DNA of 35,603 nt, taken from assembly GCA_029266525.1 (NCBI GenBank), contig JAQSWQ010000032.1, positions 1 through 35,603 on the forward strand, given 5' to 3'. A model generated the notes under the pieces. That model was given only the letters and a program-made list of their open reading frames with translations, was not told the DNA's origin and ran no database searches. This DNA comes from Microvirga sp. (GTDB lineage: Bacteria > Pseudomonadota > Alphaproteobacteria > Rhizobiales > Beijerinckiaceae). The translations under genes and the position numbers were made by a program. This document shows positions 34,838 through 35,603 of this stretch, in pieces (within the stretch, counting starts at the first letter, position 1; each line of letters begins with the position of its first letter).

Positions 34838-34972
34838 CGGTCTCGTCCGGGAAGACCTCTCGCGACCGCCGTAGGCCGTGCGTCCGATCCTTTTACGACG
34901 ACACGCCGGAGCCGCCGTGGGGTGGATATGGTCGCGGACGCCGCTCACCGATGCTCTTCCGCATTTCCCGCT

Positions 34973-35060
34973 TGTCATCGCCGGGCTTGACCCGGCGATC
35001 GAGGCCGCTTGCGCTCCGGCCGGCGGAAACTGGATCGGCGGGTCAAGTCCGGTCATCACA
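34973..35060. repeat. TGTCAT-type repeat, second copy
   Basis: It begins TGTCATCGCCGGGCTTGACC, the same as the element at 8343 except for one or two bases, with hairpin TCGCCGGG-cttga-CCCGGCGA. A degenerate second arm (GGCGGGTCAAGTCCGGTCATCACA) ends it. Confidence 0.75.
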
Positions 35061-35388
35061 GGGCGTCTTCTGAAGTCCTACTCGTGCTTGCTTGTCGCCG
35101 TCCCGTCCACCCAAGGGGCGCGCTCATGAGGCGTCGTGACGTGGGGCGGGGCCGGCGCCTGCGGCCGGGGTTCACGCCGAACCCCGGGGGCTTCGAGGCC
35201 GGTTCGGGAGTCACGGTGTTGAGCCGGGGCGCCCGTCCGAGATCCGACCGCTCCGTACACGGTCGGTCGCCATTGAAAACATTTGGGTTTTCGCCCTTCG
35301 AGGGGTGCTTGTACCCAGTTTTGTGCCCAGCCACGCCCGTCTTCAAATTCAGCCGGTCCTCGATCCCGCCGCGCGGGCAGTGAGCAGC

Positions 35389-35603
35389 TTATTCGATCAC
35401 CTCGTCGGCGCGGGCGAGGAGGGTGGGCGGGATCGTAATCCCGAGTTCCTTGGCTGTCCTGAGGTTGATCACGAGCTCGAATCTGGTCGGTTGCTCGACC
35501 GGCAGCTCGGAGGGGCAGGCACCCTTCAGTAGCTTGTCGACAAATACCGCTGCTCGCAGCCAAGGCTCCGAGAAACTCGGGCCTTACGAAATGAGCCCGC
35601 CTG
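35389..35603 (-). pseudogene. Broken C-terminus of an ABC transporter substrate-binding protein
   Basis: The minus strand reads GGLIS, then a TAA (35586-35584), then [20 protein letters not shown] ... [20 protein letters not shown] ... [15 protein letters not shown] and a final TAA at 35391-35389. This is the C-terminal signature of the COG2984-like uncharacterised ABC-type binding proteins abundant in Bradyrhizobium relatives. There the motif is usually LISYG, so the stop replaces the Tyr codon. The rest lies outside the window, and any product would lack its last 64 residues. Confidence 0.7.

Larger units (their letters stand above)
34728..35388. other. Repeat-rich non-coding stretch (661 bp)
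   Basis: No supported gene is present. Contents in order are a recQ-like relic (34793-34837), a TGTCAT repeat (34973-35060), a 9-bp perfect hairpin CCGGGGTTC-acgcc-GAACCCCGG (35165-35187), and a 7-bp hairpin CCGACCG...CGGTCGG (35244-35266) followed by AT-richer DNA (TTGAAAACATTTGGGTTTT). ORFs here have no family-like sequence. Confidence 0.45.

Noticed and set aside
1-35603. CRISPR array, rRNA, complete insertion sequence, riboswitch or integrase
   Set aside because: I saw no regularly spaced direct repeats, no rRNA or tRNA sequence, no transposase or integrase motif, and no riboswitch-like leader that I could support.

Overview
The window is GC-rich, gene-dense, chromosomal DNA. It most likely comes from an alphaproteobacterium of the order Hyphomicrobiales (Rhizobiales). 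The evidence is the gene order (ffh-rpsP-rimM-trmD, echA-rpsT-dnaA-dnaN-recF, mutM/ubiE-ubiB-coaBC-dut), GANTC sites clustered upstream of dnaA, and many palindromic intergenic repeats of the kind common in that order. The genus cannot be fixed by reading alone. Nearly all genes are housekeeping genes in short, tightly coupled operons, with small accessory insertions between them.

Region 1 (1-6,955): the 3' part of a radical SAM enzyme on the plus strand faces a long minus-strand operon. That operon starts at a Zur-like palindrome (6937-6955). It encodes a 50-residue His-rich membrane peptide, the ATPase, permease and binding protein of a Znu-like metal importer, a COG0523 (CobW-type) GTPase with a His tract, a cytoplasmic WD40-like propeller and a 91-residue two-cysteine protein. 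Together they read as a zinc uptake and intracellular zinc allocation locus. Palindromic repeats fill three of its internal gaps.

Region 2 (6,956-8,433): a small, less GC-rich accessory patch holds a phage-type zinc-knuckle protein, an exported GlcG/HbpS-family protein, a short inverted repeat and a repeat element.

Region 3 (8,434-17,850): a small YHS/TRASH-like zinc-ribbon gene leads into ffh, rpsP, rimM, a GNAT acetyltransferase, a membrane adenylate cyclase and trmD, then typA and a membrane-anchored SGNH-hydrolase-like protein. The acetyltransferase and cyclase sit between rimM and trmD. A repeat element supplies the only usable start region of rimM. Two small minus-strand genes follow, one probably frameshifted.

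Region 4 (17,961-24,914): minus-strand ubiE-ubiB, coaBC-dut, an Rrf2 regulator and cysK, with mutM divergent from ubiE. CoaBC carries an N-terminal FitA-like ribbon-helix-helix antitoxin domain in one continuous frame, one of the oddest features here.

Region 5 (24,978-34,091): echA, rpsT, a 724-bp control region with four GAATC sites in 74 bp and two degenerate DnaA boxes, then dnaA-dnaN-recF, a LysE exporter, an RDD membrane protein and recQ.

Region 6 (34,092-35,603): a HigB/HigA-type toxin-antitoxin pair with its own promoter and operator, a 45-bp relic resembling the recQ HRDC region, repeat-rich non-coding DNA, and the broken tail of an ABC transporter binding-protein gene at the right edge.
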